DNA of 64,000 nt from JBBQHM01 sp038323965 (GTDB lineage Bacteria; Verrucomicrobiota; Verrucomicrobiia; Chthoniobacterales; UBA10450), in contig JBBQHM010000001.1 in assembly GCA_038323965.1 (NCBI GenBank), forward strand, positions 1-64,000. The letters are read 5' to 3'. Below are positions 51,317-60,677 of the stretch, in pieces. The translations under genes and the position numbers were made by a program. Within the stretch, counting starts at the first letter, position 1. Each line of letters starts with the position of its first letter. The notes below the pieces were generated by a model. It had not been told where the DNA came from. It made no database searches and saw only the letters and a list, made by a program, of their open reading frames with translations.

Positions 51317-52858
51317 TTACCGTGAGTCCAACTGCACGTAGGGCATCAGGCCGTGCAGGCCACCCTCGCGACCGAAGCCGCTTTCCTTGTAACCGCCGAA
51401 TGGACTGGTCGGGTCGAACTTGTTGAAGGTGTTCGCCCAGACGATCCCTGCGCGCAGTTTGCTGACGATCTTAAATATCTTGCTGCCCTTGTCGGTCCAG
51501 ACGCCGGCGCTTAATCCGTACATCGTATTATTCGCGCGCTCGATCGCTTCTTCGGGGGTTCGGAATGTCATCACGCTTAGCACCGGGCCGAAGATTTCCT
51601 CCTGCGCGATGCGGTGAGAGGCAGTCACGCCGGTAAAAAAACTTGGCGGATACCAGTAACCTTTTTCCGGCAACGGCCGCTTCGATTGCACGAGGTGAGC
51701 GCCCTGTTGCAAACCGCTGTCCACGAGCTCGCAAATCTTCTCGAGCTGCATCTTCGAATTGATGGCACCGATATCGGTGTTTTTATCGAGCGGATCGCCG
51801 ACTCGCAGGGTTGCAATGCGGTCGCGCAACTTCCGAATCACGTGCGGAAAAATGCCTTCCTGAACCAACAGCCGGGAGCCGGCGCAACAGACGTGACCTT
51901 GGTTGAAATAAATTCCGGCGATAATCCCCTCCACTGCCTGGTCGAGCGGCGCGTCGTCAAAAATAATGTTCGCCGCCTTGCCGCCGAGCTCGAGCGTGAG
52001 CTTCTTTTTCGTGCCGGCAATCGACCGCGCAATCCGTTTACCGACATCGGTGGAACCGGTGAACGCGATTTTGTTTACGTCTTTGTGATCAACCAGGGAG
52101 CGGCCGGTCTCGCCGGCGCCGGTGACAATATTCACGACGCCGTCCGGCAACTCGGCCTGCTGAAAAATTTCCGCAAGATGCATCGCGCTGATGCTGGTGG
52201 TTTCCGCCGGTTTCAATACGCAGGTATTCCCGCACGCCAGCGCAGGCGCCAGCTTCCAGGCCGCCATCAAGAGCGGGAAGTTCCATGGAATAATCTGGCC
52301 AGCTACGCCTAACGAACGCGCCGTTCTACCCGGAAACGCGTACTGAAGTTTATCGGCCCACCCCGCATAATAGAAGAAGTGCGCGGCCACGAGCGGTAGA
52401 TCGATGTCGCGCGATTCCTTGATCGTCTTGCCGCCATCCATCGTCTCGATAATCGCGAGCTCGCGCGATTTCTCCTGAATTAAGCGCGCGATCCGAAACA
52501 GATATTTGCCCCGCTCGCGACCGGACATCCTGCCCCAGACACCGTCATGCGCTCTCCGCGCAGCCCTGACCGCGCGATCGACATCCACCGCGTTGCCTTC
52601 GGCGATCTCGGCCAGCTTCTCTTCCGTCGCCGGATTAATGGAATCGAAATATTTTCCCGACTTCGGTTTGCTGAATTCGCCGTCGATAAAAAGGTCGTAT
52701 CGCTGGCGCAGCTTGATATGAGTATTCGCTTCCAGCGCGGGCGCGTAACTCCAACGATCGCCAAAATTCAGCACTCGCTCGTGCGGTCGAAGCGCAACCC
52801 GGTGGTCGCCGTTTTCGAGCTGGTCAACGATCAGGATCGATTGTTTTTTGCGCGCCAT
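51317..52858 (-). CDS. Aldehyde dehydrogenase
   Basis: NAD(P)-dependent oxidation of an aldehyde to its acid, 513 residues from ATG 52858. The catalytic Cys is in FNQGHVCCAGSRLLVQEG and the general base Glu in LTLELGGKAANIIFDDAP. GQIIPWNFPLLMAAWKLAPA and FTGSTDVGKRI bind the cofactor. An N-terminal extension of about 50 residues precedes the standard fold. It is directly downstream of deoC (6 bp), so acetaldehyde from deoxyribose-5-phosphate cleavage is a plausible substrate; this is inference. Confidence 0.94.
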   Translation of the reverse strand: MARKKQSILIVDQLENGDHRVALRPHERVLNFGDRWSYAPALEANTHIKLRQRYDLFIDGEFSKPKSGKYFDSINPATEEKLAEIAEGNAVDVDRAVRAARRAHDGVWGRMSGRERGKYLFRIARLIQEKSRELAIIETMDGGKTIKESRDIDLPLVAAHFFYYAGWADKLQYAFPGRTARSLGVAGQIIPWNFPLLMAAWKLAPALACGNTCVLKPAETTSISAMHLAEIFQQAELPDGVVNIVTGAGETGRSLVDHKDVNKIAFTGSTDVGKRIARSIAGTKKKLTLELGGKAANIIFDDAPLDQAVEGIIAGIYFNQGHVCCAGSRLLVQEGIFPHVIRKLRDRIATLRVGDPLDKNTDIGAINSKMQLEKICELVDSGLQQGAHLVQSKRPLPEKGYWYPPSFFTGVTASHRIAQEEIFGPVLSVMTFRTPEEAIERANNTMYGLSAGVWTDKGSKIFKIVSKLRAGIVWANTFNKFDPTSPFGGYKESGFGREGGLHGLMPYVQLDSR

Positions 52859-52863
52859 GATGA

Positions 52864-53799
52864 TCAAGGAAGCGAGAAGTAATCGCTGCTTTGGTAATTA
52901 CCGTCGACGGTTTTCGCGATTTGCATGAGGACGTCGTTGACGAGCGTGCTCGCCCCGAAACGAAAAAGGTCGGGCGTGAGCCAGTCGTCGCCGAGCGTTT
53001 CTTTCACCATCACGAGATAGGCCAGCGCCTGCTTCGCGTTGCGGATTCCGCCGGCCGGTTTCATCCCGATGCGAACACCGGTTTCGTGGAAGAAATCGCG
53101 AATAGCTTCGAGCATTACCAGTGTGACGGGCATCGTCGCAGCGGGTGAGATTTTTCCGGTCGAGGTCTTAATGAAATCGGCGCCGGCCCGCATCGCGATC
53201 TCGCTCGCGAGGCGAACGTTGTCGTAGCTTTGCAGTTCACCCGTTTCTAGGATGACTTTCAGGTGAGCGTCGCCGCAAGCTGCTTTTGTGGCCGCGATTT
53301 CGTCGAAAACGCGATGGTGTTCGCCCGCGAGAAATTCGCCGCGATTAATGACCATGTCGATTTCATCCGCACCATCGTTCGCGGCGCCGCGTACTTCCTC
53401 GAGTTTCAACTTCCCACTCATCAATCCGCTGGGAAAAGCCGTGGCAACCGACGCGACTTTGACTGCGGAACTGCCGAGAAATTTTTTCGCGACGCGCACA
53501 AAGTTCGGGTAGACGCAGACCGCAGCGCACGAGGACACATCGTATCTTTGATCCATCGGCTGCACCGCCTTTCGACAAAGGAAGGCGACTTTTCCCGGAG
53601 TATCTTTCCCCTCCAGCGTAGTGAGATCCATCATCGAAACGGCGAGCTTTAAACCCTGAAGTTTCGCGGAAGTCTTAATGCTCCGCCTGGTGAATGCAGC
53701 CGCGCGTTCCTCGACCATGACTTGATCCATCGTAGTAGACGCGCGGTACATTCGCGGCGCCACAACGCGAGCTTCCGGAGGTGACGCGACGGCTTTCAT
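52864..53799 (-). CDS. deoC: Deoxyribose-phosphate aldolase
   Basis: Cleaves 2-deoxyribose-5-phosphate into glyceraldehyde-3-phosphate and acetaldehyde. 311 residues, longer than the usual 220-260 because of an N-terminal extension of about 45 residues. The Schiff-base Lys is in GADFIKTSTGKISPAATMPV; HLKVILETGEL holds the proton-relay Lys and GMKPAGGIR the phosphate-binding region; DEIDMVINRGEFLAG is conserved. It forms a two-gene unit with the aldehyde dehydrogenase, a catabolic module for deoxynucleosides. Confidence 0.95.
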   Translation of the reverse strand: MKAVASPPEARVVAPRMYRASTTMDQVMVEERAAAFTRRSIKTSAKLQGLKLAVSMMDLTTLEGKDTPGKVAFLCRKAVQPMDQRYDVSSCAAVCVYPNFVRVAKKFLGSSAVKVASVATAFPSGLMSGKLKLEEVRGAANDGADEIDMVINRGEFLAGEHHRVFDEIAATKAACGDAHLKVILETGELQSYDNVRLASEIAMRAGADFIKTSTGKISPAATMPVTLVMLEAIRDFFHETGVRIGMKPAGGIRNAKQALAYLVMVKETLGDDWLTPDLFRFGASTLVNDVLMQIAKTVDGNYQSSDYFSLP

Positions 53800-53853
53800 G
53801 CAGCCGCGAATTTACGGGCGCGGGCGAGCGCCGGCAAAGCAAAAGCCGGGAAA

Positions 53854-53926
53854 CGTGCCTGGAGGGGTCGAACCCCCAACCTGCTGATCCGAAATCAGCT
53901 GCTCTATCCGGTTGAGCTACAGACAC
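53854..53926 (-). tRNA. tRNA-Arg (anticodon TCG)
   Basis: A 73-nt cloverleaf on the minus strand: acceptor GTGTCTG / CAGGCAC, D-arm GCTC/GAGC, anticodon arm GCTGA-TTTCGGA-TCAGC, T-arm GGGGG-TTCGACC-CCTCC, discriminator G. It decodes CGA-type Arg codons. Confidence 0.95.
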
Positions 53927-54025
53927 TAATGACGCTATTTTAGGATTGAGTCCGATGGCAGCAACGTGCGGGATGGCTGGAATAAATTGTGCTGCTTTAG
54001 AATCGCCGCAACCGGTCCCCCCGAT

Positions 54026-54659
54026 ATGAACATTGATCTTAGCACTGCTTTCAAGACGGAGTCTCTGCCTTCACCGTCGGTCCCGGCAGCGACCCCCAAA
54101 GTCGCGGCGGACCTTGCGCAAACGATCGAGCAACCTGCGATTTCGCCTGAACAAGGCTCGCACGCGAAAAATTAATTCCGTGGTAATTGCGGTTCTCTCC
54201 GCCGCCGCCGCGGGCTTGATCTGCGCCTTCACTCTTTTCAACTCCGCCGGGTGGAGCAATCCGACGCGCGGTTGGTTTCACGATGAGAGCCGCAGAACGA
54301 CGCCATTAGACGCGGCGGCAGCAACATCGGAAATAATCCCGTCATTACAAAACGCGCTAGATCCATCAACGCGGTCGATGCCTTTGTCTAACGCGACAGA
54401 CCCCGCGTCGTCAACTTCCGCGCAGACCCCCGGAGTTACCCCCGCGTCATTTCAACCTTCAAATAATTCGATCGGGACGCTGTCGGCTGCGATTAAAACT
54501 GTTCGTCACCAGACGAGTAAAGCGCAGGTAAATGCCGCCGTTAAACAGACCGCGAAAACGCAAACTCAGTCGATCACTTCAACAACGCGATCGACGGCGA
54601 ATATCGGTTCCCCGACGCAGTCACTTTCCGCCAGCGAATTCTCGGCAAGGGTGGCCTGA
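54026..54659 (+). pseudogene. Low-complexity membrane-anchored protein gene, apparently frameshifted
   Basis: A first frame from ATG 54026 gives 49 residues (MNIDLSTAFKTESLPSPSVP...) and ends at 54175 next to an A5 run. The neighbouring frame then continues with a membrane helix (VVIAVLSAAAAGLICAFTLF), usable from a GTG at 54180, and a Thr/Ser/Gln-rich tail to 54659. A third frame stays open past that stop to about 54739 (ending SAGAALDGLGKH). A one-base change in the A-run would join the first two parts. It may be one broken gene or two tiny overlapping genes; no family is recognised. Confidence 0.45.
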
Positions 54660-54750
54660 CGTCAGTGGGAAGCACCTTTTCTGCTCAATCAGCGGTGCAA
54701 TCTGCCGGCGCGGCGCTCGACGGACTCGGCAAACACTAGCAACAGCAACG

Positions 54751-56082
54751 CTAGCTGGCAGCGCAATAGAGCGGCTCGGCCCCGAAACGAGCGGTCGCGC
54801 TGGCTAACAATCTCGCCGGTCGACGCCACCATCCGGGGATATCGAGCAACGGATCCGCGAACGATTTTTCGGAAGCGAGAGCGCCGATCATTTCGGCCAA
54901 TACTGTCGGCTGCATCTCGGCGCTAGATACGTCAAACGCGCCGCTTTCGTAGCGGCCGTCGTCGCGCGTCACCAGACTATCCCAGTCGTATGCGCCCAAC
55001 AGTGCCCACGCGGTGACCGCACGGATATCCGCACCCGCACGGCGCAATTTATTGGCAGCGTCCCAAATTTCGTGGAACCACCTCATCTGCTCGTCGGGCG
55101 TACAACCCAGATGCGCTTCCGTGATCGCCAACGGAATTTTGTAACGCGACCATGCGTCCCAATAAAGCCGGGAAGGACCAAAAATTCCTTCGGCTCGGAC
55201 CCCGACCGTGCTCACGTCGACATACTGGTCGCGCCCGTTCCCGGCGTGATCTTCTCCCGGATAACGCCGCCAATCCGCGTCAATAAACCTCTCGCTCGTG
55301 ATGTAGTAATTGATGCCGAGGAGATCCGGCGGACAGGGCTCGTCGCGGAAGATGAGGATCTCTTTCTCCGCCAGGCCAGACCATCGCAGGTAGCTCCACA
55401 TCGCATGCCCGGGATCCACTTTGCCAACCAATAAATCCCAGCCCAACCAGCGACGTTCGTTCTCAAAATCGACCTGATATTGCAAACCCGGCGAACCGAC
55501 GGTGCAGCCGAGATCGTCGGTCTGAATCAGGATGGCCGCCGGATTCACCGTGCGAATCTCCTGCATCGCCAGCACAGTTGCCCGCGATTGGTTCCAGAGC
55601 GCGCGGACAAAGCTTTCTTTATCGCGACGATGAGGAAACCAAAGACCGTACAACGCGCTGAATCGCGCCGTAGTCAGCGGTTCATTGATCGGCGTGTAAG
55701 CGTCAATCCACGGATAGCGCTCGGCGACTGCTCGCGCGTACGCCGCAAATTTTTGTGGGAAATCAGGATCGAGAAGATCGGTGTAGCGCGGACCACTGCC
55801 GTGATGAAGCAAACCGACAATCGGCCGAATTCCGAGTTCGCGGCAGCGGTGCAGTGCGGCATCGCTCCACCGCCAGTCGAAATCATCGGCAAGCGGCGCG
55901 ACGGCTTCCCACAAAATCGGGAAGCGCAACGTGTGCAAACTCAGCGCGGCGAATCGATCCAGATCGTCCAGACGTCTGCGATGGCCGCTACGTTCGAGTT
56001 GATCGTAGTAACGATCCCCGATGCGATTCAATGTACACTCTACGCCTCCCCATAGCTCGAGGCCTGGCGCGTTGCTTTTCAT
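54751..56082 (-). CDS. GH1-like glycoside hydrolase family protein
   Basis: A 443-residue TIM-barrel enzyme of clan A type. From ATG 56082 it begins LELWGGVECTLNRIGDRYYD. The acid/base Glu is in DAYTPINEPLTTARFSALYG and the nucleophile Glu in KIPLAITEAHLGCTPDEQMR; PPDLLGINYYITSERFIDAD is the GH1-like segment. Proteins of this type occur fused to or beside RfbD-like sugar nucleotide genes. The substrate is unknown. It lies downstream of the GT4 gene with only 11 bp between them, so they form an operon. Confidence 0.85.
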   Translation of the reverse strand: MKSNAPGLELWGGVECTLNRIGDRYYDQLERSGHRRRLDDLDRFAALSLHTLRFPILWEAVAPLADDFDWRWSDAALHRCRELGIRPIVGLLHHGSGPRYTDLLDPDFPQKFAAYARAVAERYPWIDAYTPINEPLTTARFSALYGLWFPHRRDKESFVRALWNQSRATVLAMQEIRTVNPAAILIQTDDLGCTVGSPGLQYQVDFENERRWLGWDLLVGKVDPGHAMWSYLRWSGLAEKEILIFRDEPCPPDLLGINYYITSERFIDADWRRYPGEDHAGNGRDQYVDVSTVGVRAEGIFGPSRLYWDAWSRYKIPLAITEAHLGCTPDEQMRWFHEIWDAANKLRRAGADIRAVTAWALLGAYDWDSLVTRDDGRYESGAFDVSSAEMQPTVLAEMIGALASEKSFADPLLDIPGWWRRPARLLASATARFGAEPLYCAAS

Positions 56083-56093
56083 GCCTCCCGCGC

Positions 56094-57323
56094 TTAGGCC
56101 GCGGTAACGGCTACCGGCTCTCTCCGGGCGAGGACGTCTTCGATGTGCCCTTCGAGTTTGCGCACGATCGCTTCCCACGAATTGCGCCGCACTAATTTGA
56201 GCCCGTGCTCGATCTTCTTTTTGTCGGCGCGTCTCGCAGCGCGATGCGCGAGACGAATGAACTCTTCGTGGGAATCGCCAATCTCAACCGCTTCGCTAAA
56301 TTGAAGGACCACATCTTCGATCGCGGTCGAGACAATCGGCTTGCCCGTCGCCATATATTCCAGCGCCTTGGTTGGATTGATGAACTCGGTCGCTTCGTTG
56401 ATCGCGAACGGCATCATGCAAACATCGAATCCCTTCGCGTAGGTCGGGAGTTCGCTGTAATCGCGACCGCCGAGCCAGTGCAGATTCGGACGCTGCGGAA
56501 ATTTCGCGGGATCAACCTTCGTCCAGGGGCCCACGTAAACGACGCTCCCGTTTGGAGTTTCATCCGCGAGTCGCGCGGCTAGCTCATAGTCGAGGCGCTC
56601 ATCTACGACGCCGATGTAACCAAATATCGGACGCGGCAGATCGGCGAGATCGGGCGCGATAATGGTGTTGGCGTCGAGAACTTTGTCGAAGTGTTTGCGG
56701 TCCACGCCGCAGCCGTAGGAAAAGCAGTTCGAATTATGCAGCCGTTTCGATTTCCAAATCTTCGGTCCGCCGGCGAACACAACATCCGAGATCGCGAGTA
56801 ATTCGCGCTCCCGTTTCACCAGCTCGGGATGGGCCCCGCGAAATTTCGAAAGTTCATCCATGCAATCGTACACGATCACGCTCTCGTTCATTTTGCCGGC
56901 AAACGCGGTGACCGCCATCGGGTCGTAAAACCATTGCACGGCCTCTTCGAAATCGCGTCCGATCGGACTTGCCAGAAGTGACTGCACCAACCGCCGACGT
57001 TCGGCGTCGACCCATGCGCCATCGCTCCAGCGCGATTCGGGGATAGCGGTTTGCAGGACAACGATGTTCGGATAATCGCTCACCTCGCGAACAGTGATGG
57101 CCGACTTCGTGATCCCTGCGACGGGTTGCGGTCCTTCGACGAAAAGAACGCGATGATTTTTCGACAGGCGCGACAAGAATTGTTGCGGGCGCTGCCAGAC
57201 CCAATCCCAGCCAAGATGTGAGTGCACGATGATCGGAAACGGCTGCTGAGCGGGCGGCGCGAAGTTGATCTGCTTGGTGCGTCCAGCGGCCGCGATGGGG
57301 TTTTTAAGTAGTGTTGTAGCCAT
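56094..57323 (-). CDS. GT4-like glycosyltransferase
   Basis: A 409-residue GT-B transferase. The N-terminal part includes IIVHSHLGWDWVWQRPQQFL and VLFVEGPQPVAG, typical of glycosyltransferases that act on exopolysaccharide. The donor-binding C-terminal part has IFGYIGVVDERLDYELAARL, VVYVGPWTKVDPAKFP and the acidic motif FINPTKALEYMATGKPIVST. It is co-transcribed with the glycoside hydrolase and lies downstream of tRNA-His. Confidence 0.88.
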   Translation of the reverse strand: MATTLLKNPIAAAGRTKQINFAPPAQQPFPIIVHSHLGWDWVWQRPQQFLSRLSKNHRVLFVEGPQPVAGITKSAITVREVSDYPNIVVLQTAIPESRWSDGAWVDAERRRLVQSLLASPIGRDFEEAVQWFYDPMAVTAFAGKMNESVIVYDCMDELSKFRGAHPELVKRERELLAISDVVFAGGPKIWKSKRLHNSNCFSYGCGVDRKHFDKVLDANTIIAPDLADLPRPIFGYIGVVDERLDYELAARLADETPNGSVVYVGPWTKVDPAKFPQRPNLHWLGGRDYSELPTYAKGFDVCMMPFAINEATEFINPTKALEYMATGKPIVSTAIEDVVLQFSEAVEIGDSHEEFIRLAHRAARRADKKKIEHGLKLVRRNSWEAIVRKLEGHIEDVLARREPVAVTAA

Positions 57324-57436
57324 GATCTGCGGGGTAAAGTCGAGCCGTCGGAGTCTCCCGTACTAGCCAACGGAGACGCATCAAACGGTAAGGTTTTTAC
57401 GTAGCAGAACGACGACTGGACTCGCCGTTTTCAGCG

Positions 57437-57509
57437 GGTGGCCAACGGGACTCGAACCCGCAACAACCGGCTCCACAAGCCGGGGCTCTACCATTGAGCT
57501 ATGGCCACC
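57437..57509 (-). tRNA. tRNA-His (anticodon GTG)
   Basis: A cloverleaf on the minus strand with GGTGGCCA / TGGCCACC acceptor, including the extra G-1 opposite C73 that marks tRNA-His. The anticodon arm is CCGGC-TTGTGGA-GCCGG. The T-arm is CGGGT-TCGAGTC-CCGTT-like. Confidence 0.95.
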
Positions 57510-57665
57510 GTTTGTTGTCGCTCTGCGAGCGGGGAACGTAGCCGCTTTTCCGGAAAGGGAAAGCGACCGCTCGCATTTGGCACGATGCCCGCTCTAATTA
57601 CGAGCGTGGCGCTCCCTCGCTTTGCAGTATCGGTGCTGCGCATTATGCTGTCTCGTCGTGACGAC

Positions 57666-59807
57666 ATGAGGCGCATCGCTTTTTTTCTCATCGTTGCCTT
57701 GTCGACGTTTGGGGCTGCTCAGACCCGAGCGCAGTCGGACGATCCGAGCGAGATTTTCCTGAAGGCCTACATGACGTCGCAACAGGGCGAGAAACTTGAG
57801 CACGAGAGCCAATTCGCCACCGCGCTGTCGAAGTTTCGCTTCGCCGGGGCGATGTTGGATGATCTGCGAAAACGCCACGGGGACTGGCAGCCGGCGATCG
57901 TGGAATACCGGAGCAGAAAAGTTTCGGAAAGTATCCTGCGAGTGCAGGGCAAGGCAGGGACGCAGCAGGAGTTGAATGCGACGGCACAACAGCCGCCTGA
58001 GTCACCTTCGGTTCTTCCACAAAAGCGCACCGCCACTGCACCAAGCGTTGAAATCAGCGCTCCGAAATCGGCCGCCGCGCCCCAGCAATTACTGGTGGAA
58101 ACGCGACCGGAACCTCGCGTGCAGGCGGCCAATGATGCTGCAGTCCAGGAAGCGACGAAAAAGTTGCGGGAGAAAGTCGATCAGCTGGAAGCAGATCTAC
58201 AGAAATCGCGGACGCAGATCGCCGCCGCTGTGAAAGATAAGGAAGCGCTCAGCACCAAACTGCAGGCGACAAATGGCAAGCTCGATGAAGCGCACAAGGA
58301 ATTGGAGAAGTCGAAAAGCGCCGAGAAACAGGTGCGCGATCAACTCGCGCAGGCCGAGGATTCGCTAAAGAAAGTGCGGACTGCCGGAAGCGACACGAAG
58401 GCGGAACAGGCTTTAAAAGGCGAGATCGCGCAGTTAAAGAAAGCTCTCACCGTGGCGGAGGAAGGTAGGACGGCGGCGCAGAAAGAGCGCGATTCCGAGA
58501 GCTTCGCATTGGCCGAGGAGAAAAATAAGTTCGCGAGCGTTGCGCGCGAGCGCGATGAGGCCGTCGAGCAAGTGAAAGGGATGAAGGAAGCGGCGCAGCG
58601 CGTGCAGACGCTGGTCGCAGAAAATTCCGACCTGAAGCAAAAACTCGCGGACGCGGAAAAGACCGTGCGATCGATTGGCGAAGGAAAACCGCAGAAGGAA
58701 CAGGAGCTCGCGGATGTGCGTCGGCAGGTCGAACAGCTTCGTCAACAACTCGCCACCAGCGACAAGCAGAACAAGGAATCCGAAACCATGATCGCGGATC
58801 TGCGCACGCAACTCGAAGATGCTGCCAAACAACTTGAGACAGCGAAACTTGCAGGCGCGAGTGCGGAAGACACCGCACGCCTGACGAAGGAAAATCAAAT
58901 GCTTCGCGCTATCGTGATACGCGAACGTCAGGAGGAAGCTCGCCGCGAATCGACGAAAAAACTCATGCTCGCGGAGTTCGACAAGCTGAAGGTGAAATCA
59001 GACTCTCTGACTGAGCAGGTCGAGCTTCTGACGCAGCCCATTACGCGATTATCGCCGGAAGAACTGGCGCTTCTTCGCACTCCGATGGTGACGGTTTCGG
59101 ACGACGGTTCTGCGCCTTTGAAAGCAAGTTTCACCTACGCGAAACCAGCGACCGCGAACTCCAACGCGCCAGCGCAGCCCGGATCTGCCACAGATGGAAA
59201 GACGGCGTCCACTCCGCCGGGGCCAGCTTCGGATTCGGCGACCAGAGGAGTGCCCGAAGAATTGGCGCCGCTCGCGCGGGAGGCACGGCAGAACTTTGCG
59301 GAAGGAAAACTGCGCGCCGCCGAAAAGCAGTACCAGGAGATTCTCACCAAGGCGCCCAACAACCTTTATTCATTGTCCAACCTTGGCGTGGTCTATTTTC
59401 GAACCGGCAAACTAAAGGCGGCAGAGTTGACGCTTAAGAAAGCGGTGACTGTTGCGCCGAAAGATGAGTTCGCGCACACCACGCTCGGGATCGTTTATTA
59501 TCGGCAGGCGAAGTTCGACGATGCATTGAACGAATTAACAAAGTCGCTCGCGATTAATCCGAAGAGCGCTTCCGCGCACAATTATCTGGGAATCACGGCG
59601 AGCCAGAAAGGCTGGCAGGAAGCCGCCGAGAAAGAAATGCTCGAAGCTATCTCGGTGAATCCCGATTATGCGGACGCGCATTTCAACCTCGCTGTCGTCT
59701 ATGCAACGGCGAGTCCGCCGTCGAAAGAGATGGCGAAGAAGCATTACGCGAAAGCGACTCAGCTCGGCGCCGAGCCCGATCCGTCACTCGAGAAACTGCT
59801 GCACTAG
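57666..59807 (+). CDS. Exported coiled-coil and TPR protein
   Basis: A 713-residue protein from ATG 57666. A signal peptide (RRIAFFLIVALSTFGAAQTR) comes first. A long charged coiled coil follows (about 150-430; for example KLREKVDQLEADLQKSRTQI and LADVRRQVEQLRQQLATSDK). A Pro/Ala/Thr-rich linker (about 475-530) leads to a C-terminal set of TPRs (about 540-700; EGKLRAAEKQYQEILTKAPN, GKLKAAELTLKKAVTVAPKD, AKFDDALNELTKSLAINPKS). It is probably a periplasmic scaffold. An earlier start at 57501 would overlap the tRNA-His gene and is rejected. Confidence 0.88.
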   Translation: MRRIAFFLIVALSTFGAAQTRAQSDDPSEIFLKAYMTSQQGEKLEHESQFATALSKFRFAGAMLDDLRKRHGDWQPAIVEYRSRKVSESILRVQGKAGTQQELNATAQQPPESPSVLPQKRTATAPSVEISAPKSAAAPQQLLVETRPEPRVQAANDAAVQEATKKLREKVDQLEADLQKSRTQIAAAVKDKEALSTKLQATNGKLDEAHKELEKSKSAEKQVRDQLAQAEDSLKKVRTAGSDTKAEQALKGEIAQLKKALTVAEEGRTAAQKERDSESFALAEEKNKFASVARERDEAVEQVKGMKEAAQRVQTLVAENSDLKQKLADAEKTVRSIGEGKPQKEQELADVRRQVEQLRQQLATSDKQNKESETMIADLRTQLEDAAKQLETAKLAGASAEDTARLTKENQMLRAIVIRERQEEARRESTKKLMLAEFDKLKVKSDSLTEQVELLTQPITRLSPEELALLRTPMVTVSDDGSAPLKASFTYAKPATANSNAPAQPGSATDGKTASTPPGPASDSATRGVPEELAPLAREARQNFAEGKLRAAEKQYQEILTKAPNNLYSLSNLGVVYFRTGKLKAAELTLKKAVTVAPKDEFAHTTLGIVYYRQAKFDDALNELTKSLAINPKSASAHNYLGITASQKGWQEAAEKEMLEAISVNPDYADAHFNLAVVYATASPPSKEMAKKHYAKATQLGAEPDPSLEKLLH

Positions 59808-59900
59808 TCAACCTGTCGGAGCACTGTTTCGCTTAGGGATGGTGCGCGAAGTCAGAACTATCTCTGCGTATTATGCGATTCCGCGCAAGATGAGAGAACG

Positions 59901-60624
59901 ATGCTGAACCCATTCCTCACCGCGCGTTGGCTGTATCTCGCCATGCTGGACTTTCGAGTGGATCCCGCCATCCTGGCACCGCACGTTCCGGTCGGCACCG
60001 AGATCGATTTTCACAACGGCGAGACTTACCTCAGCGTCATCGGCTTCCAGTTTCATCATACTTTGGCGATGGGATCGCCCATTCCGCGACACCGGAATTT
60101 CGAGGAAGTGAATCTCCGCTTTTACGTGCGCAAAAAGTTCGGCGACACCTGGCACCGGGACGTCGTTTTCATCCGCGAACTCGTTCCGAAAATCGCGATC
60201 GCCGTAACGGCGCGAGTTTTCTACGGCGAACCTTATCACGCACTGCCCAATGCGAAGTGAAGTGACCGATCGTGACGGCGAATTAAATGTTCGTTACGAA
60301 TGGCGACGCGGCCGGAAGTGGGAATCGCTCGCGATGATGGCGCGCGGCTCGGCGCAAAGCATCCCCGCCGGTTCGCACGAGAAATTCATCACTGAGCATT
60401 ACTGGGGTTACACCCGGCGCGGCCGACGTACGAGCGAGTATTTGGTGGAACATCCACGCTGGAATTTGTGGATGGCGACCGGACACGAGTTCAAAGCCGA
60501 TACCGCGACGCTCTACGGCGAGAAGTTCTTCGAAGCACTCATCTCGCTCCCGGCTTCGGCGTTCATCGCCGACGGCTCTTCTGTCGCCGTCTATCAAGGC
60601 GTAGCCGGCGATGATCTCAAGTAA
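59901..60624 (+). pseudogene. DUF2071 (YqjF-like) gene split by a one-base frameshift
   Basis: Two overlapping frames read as one DUF2071 protein. The first (59901-60260) has LNPFLTARWLYLAMLDFRVD through VFYGEPYHALPNAK; the second (60250-60624) continues MRSEVTDRDGELNVRYEWRR and ends VAVYQGVAGDDLK. Removing one A from CCCAATGCG at about 60250 joins them into about 240 residues, the usual family length. It may be a real pseudogene, a programmed shift or an error. Function of the family is unknown. Confidence 0.85.
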
Positions 60625-60677
60625 CAAAAAGGCCGATCGGAGCTGAATACCGCTGCTCTTAGGCTCGTCAAAAGAGA

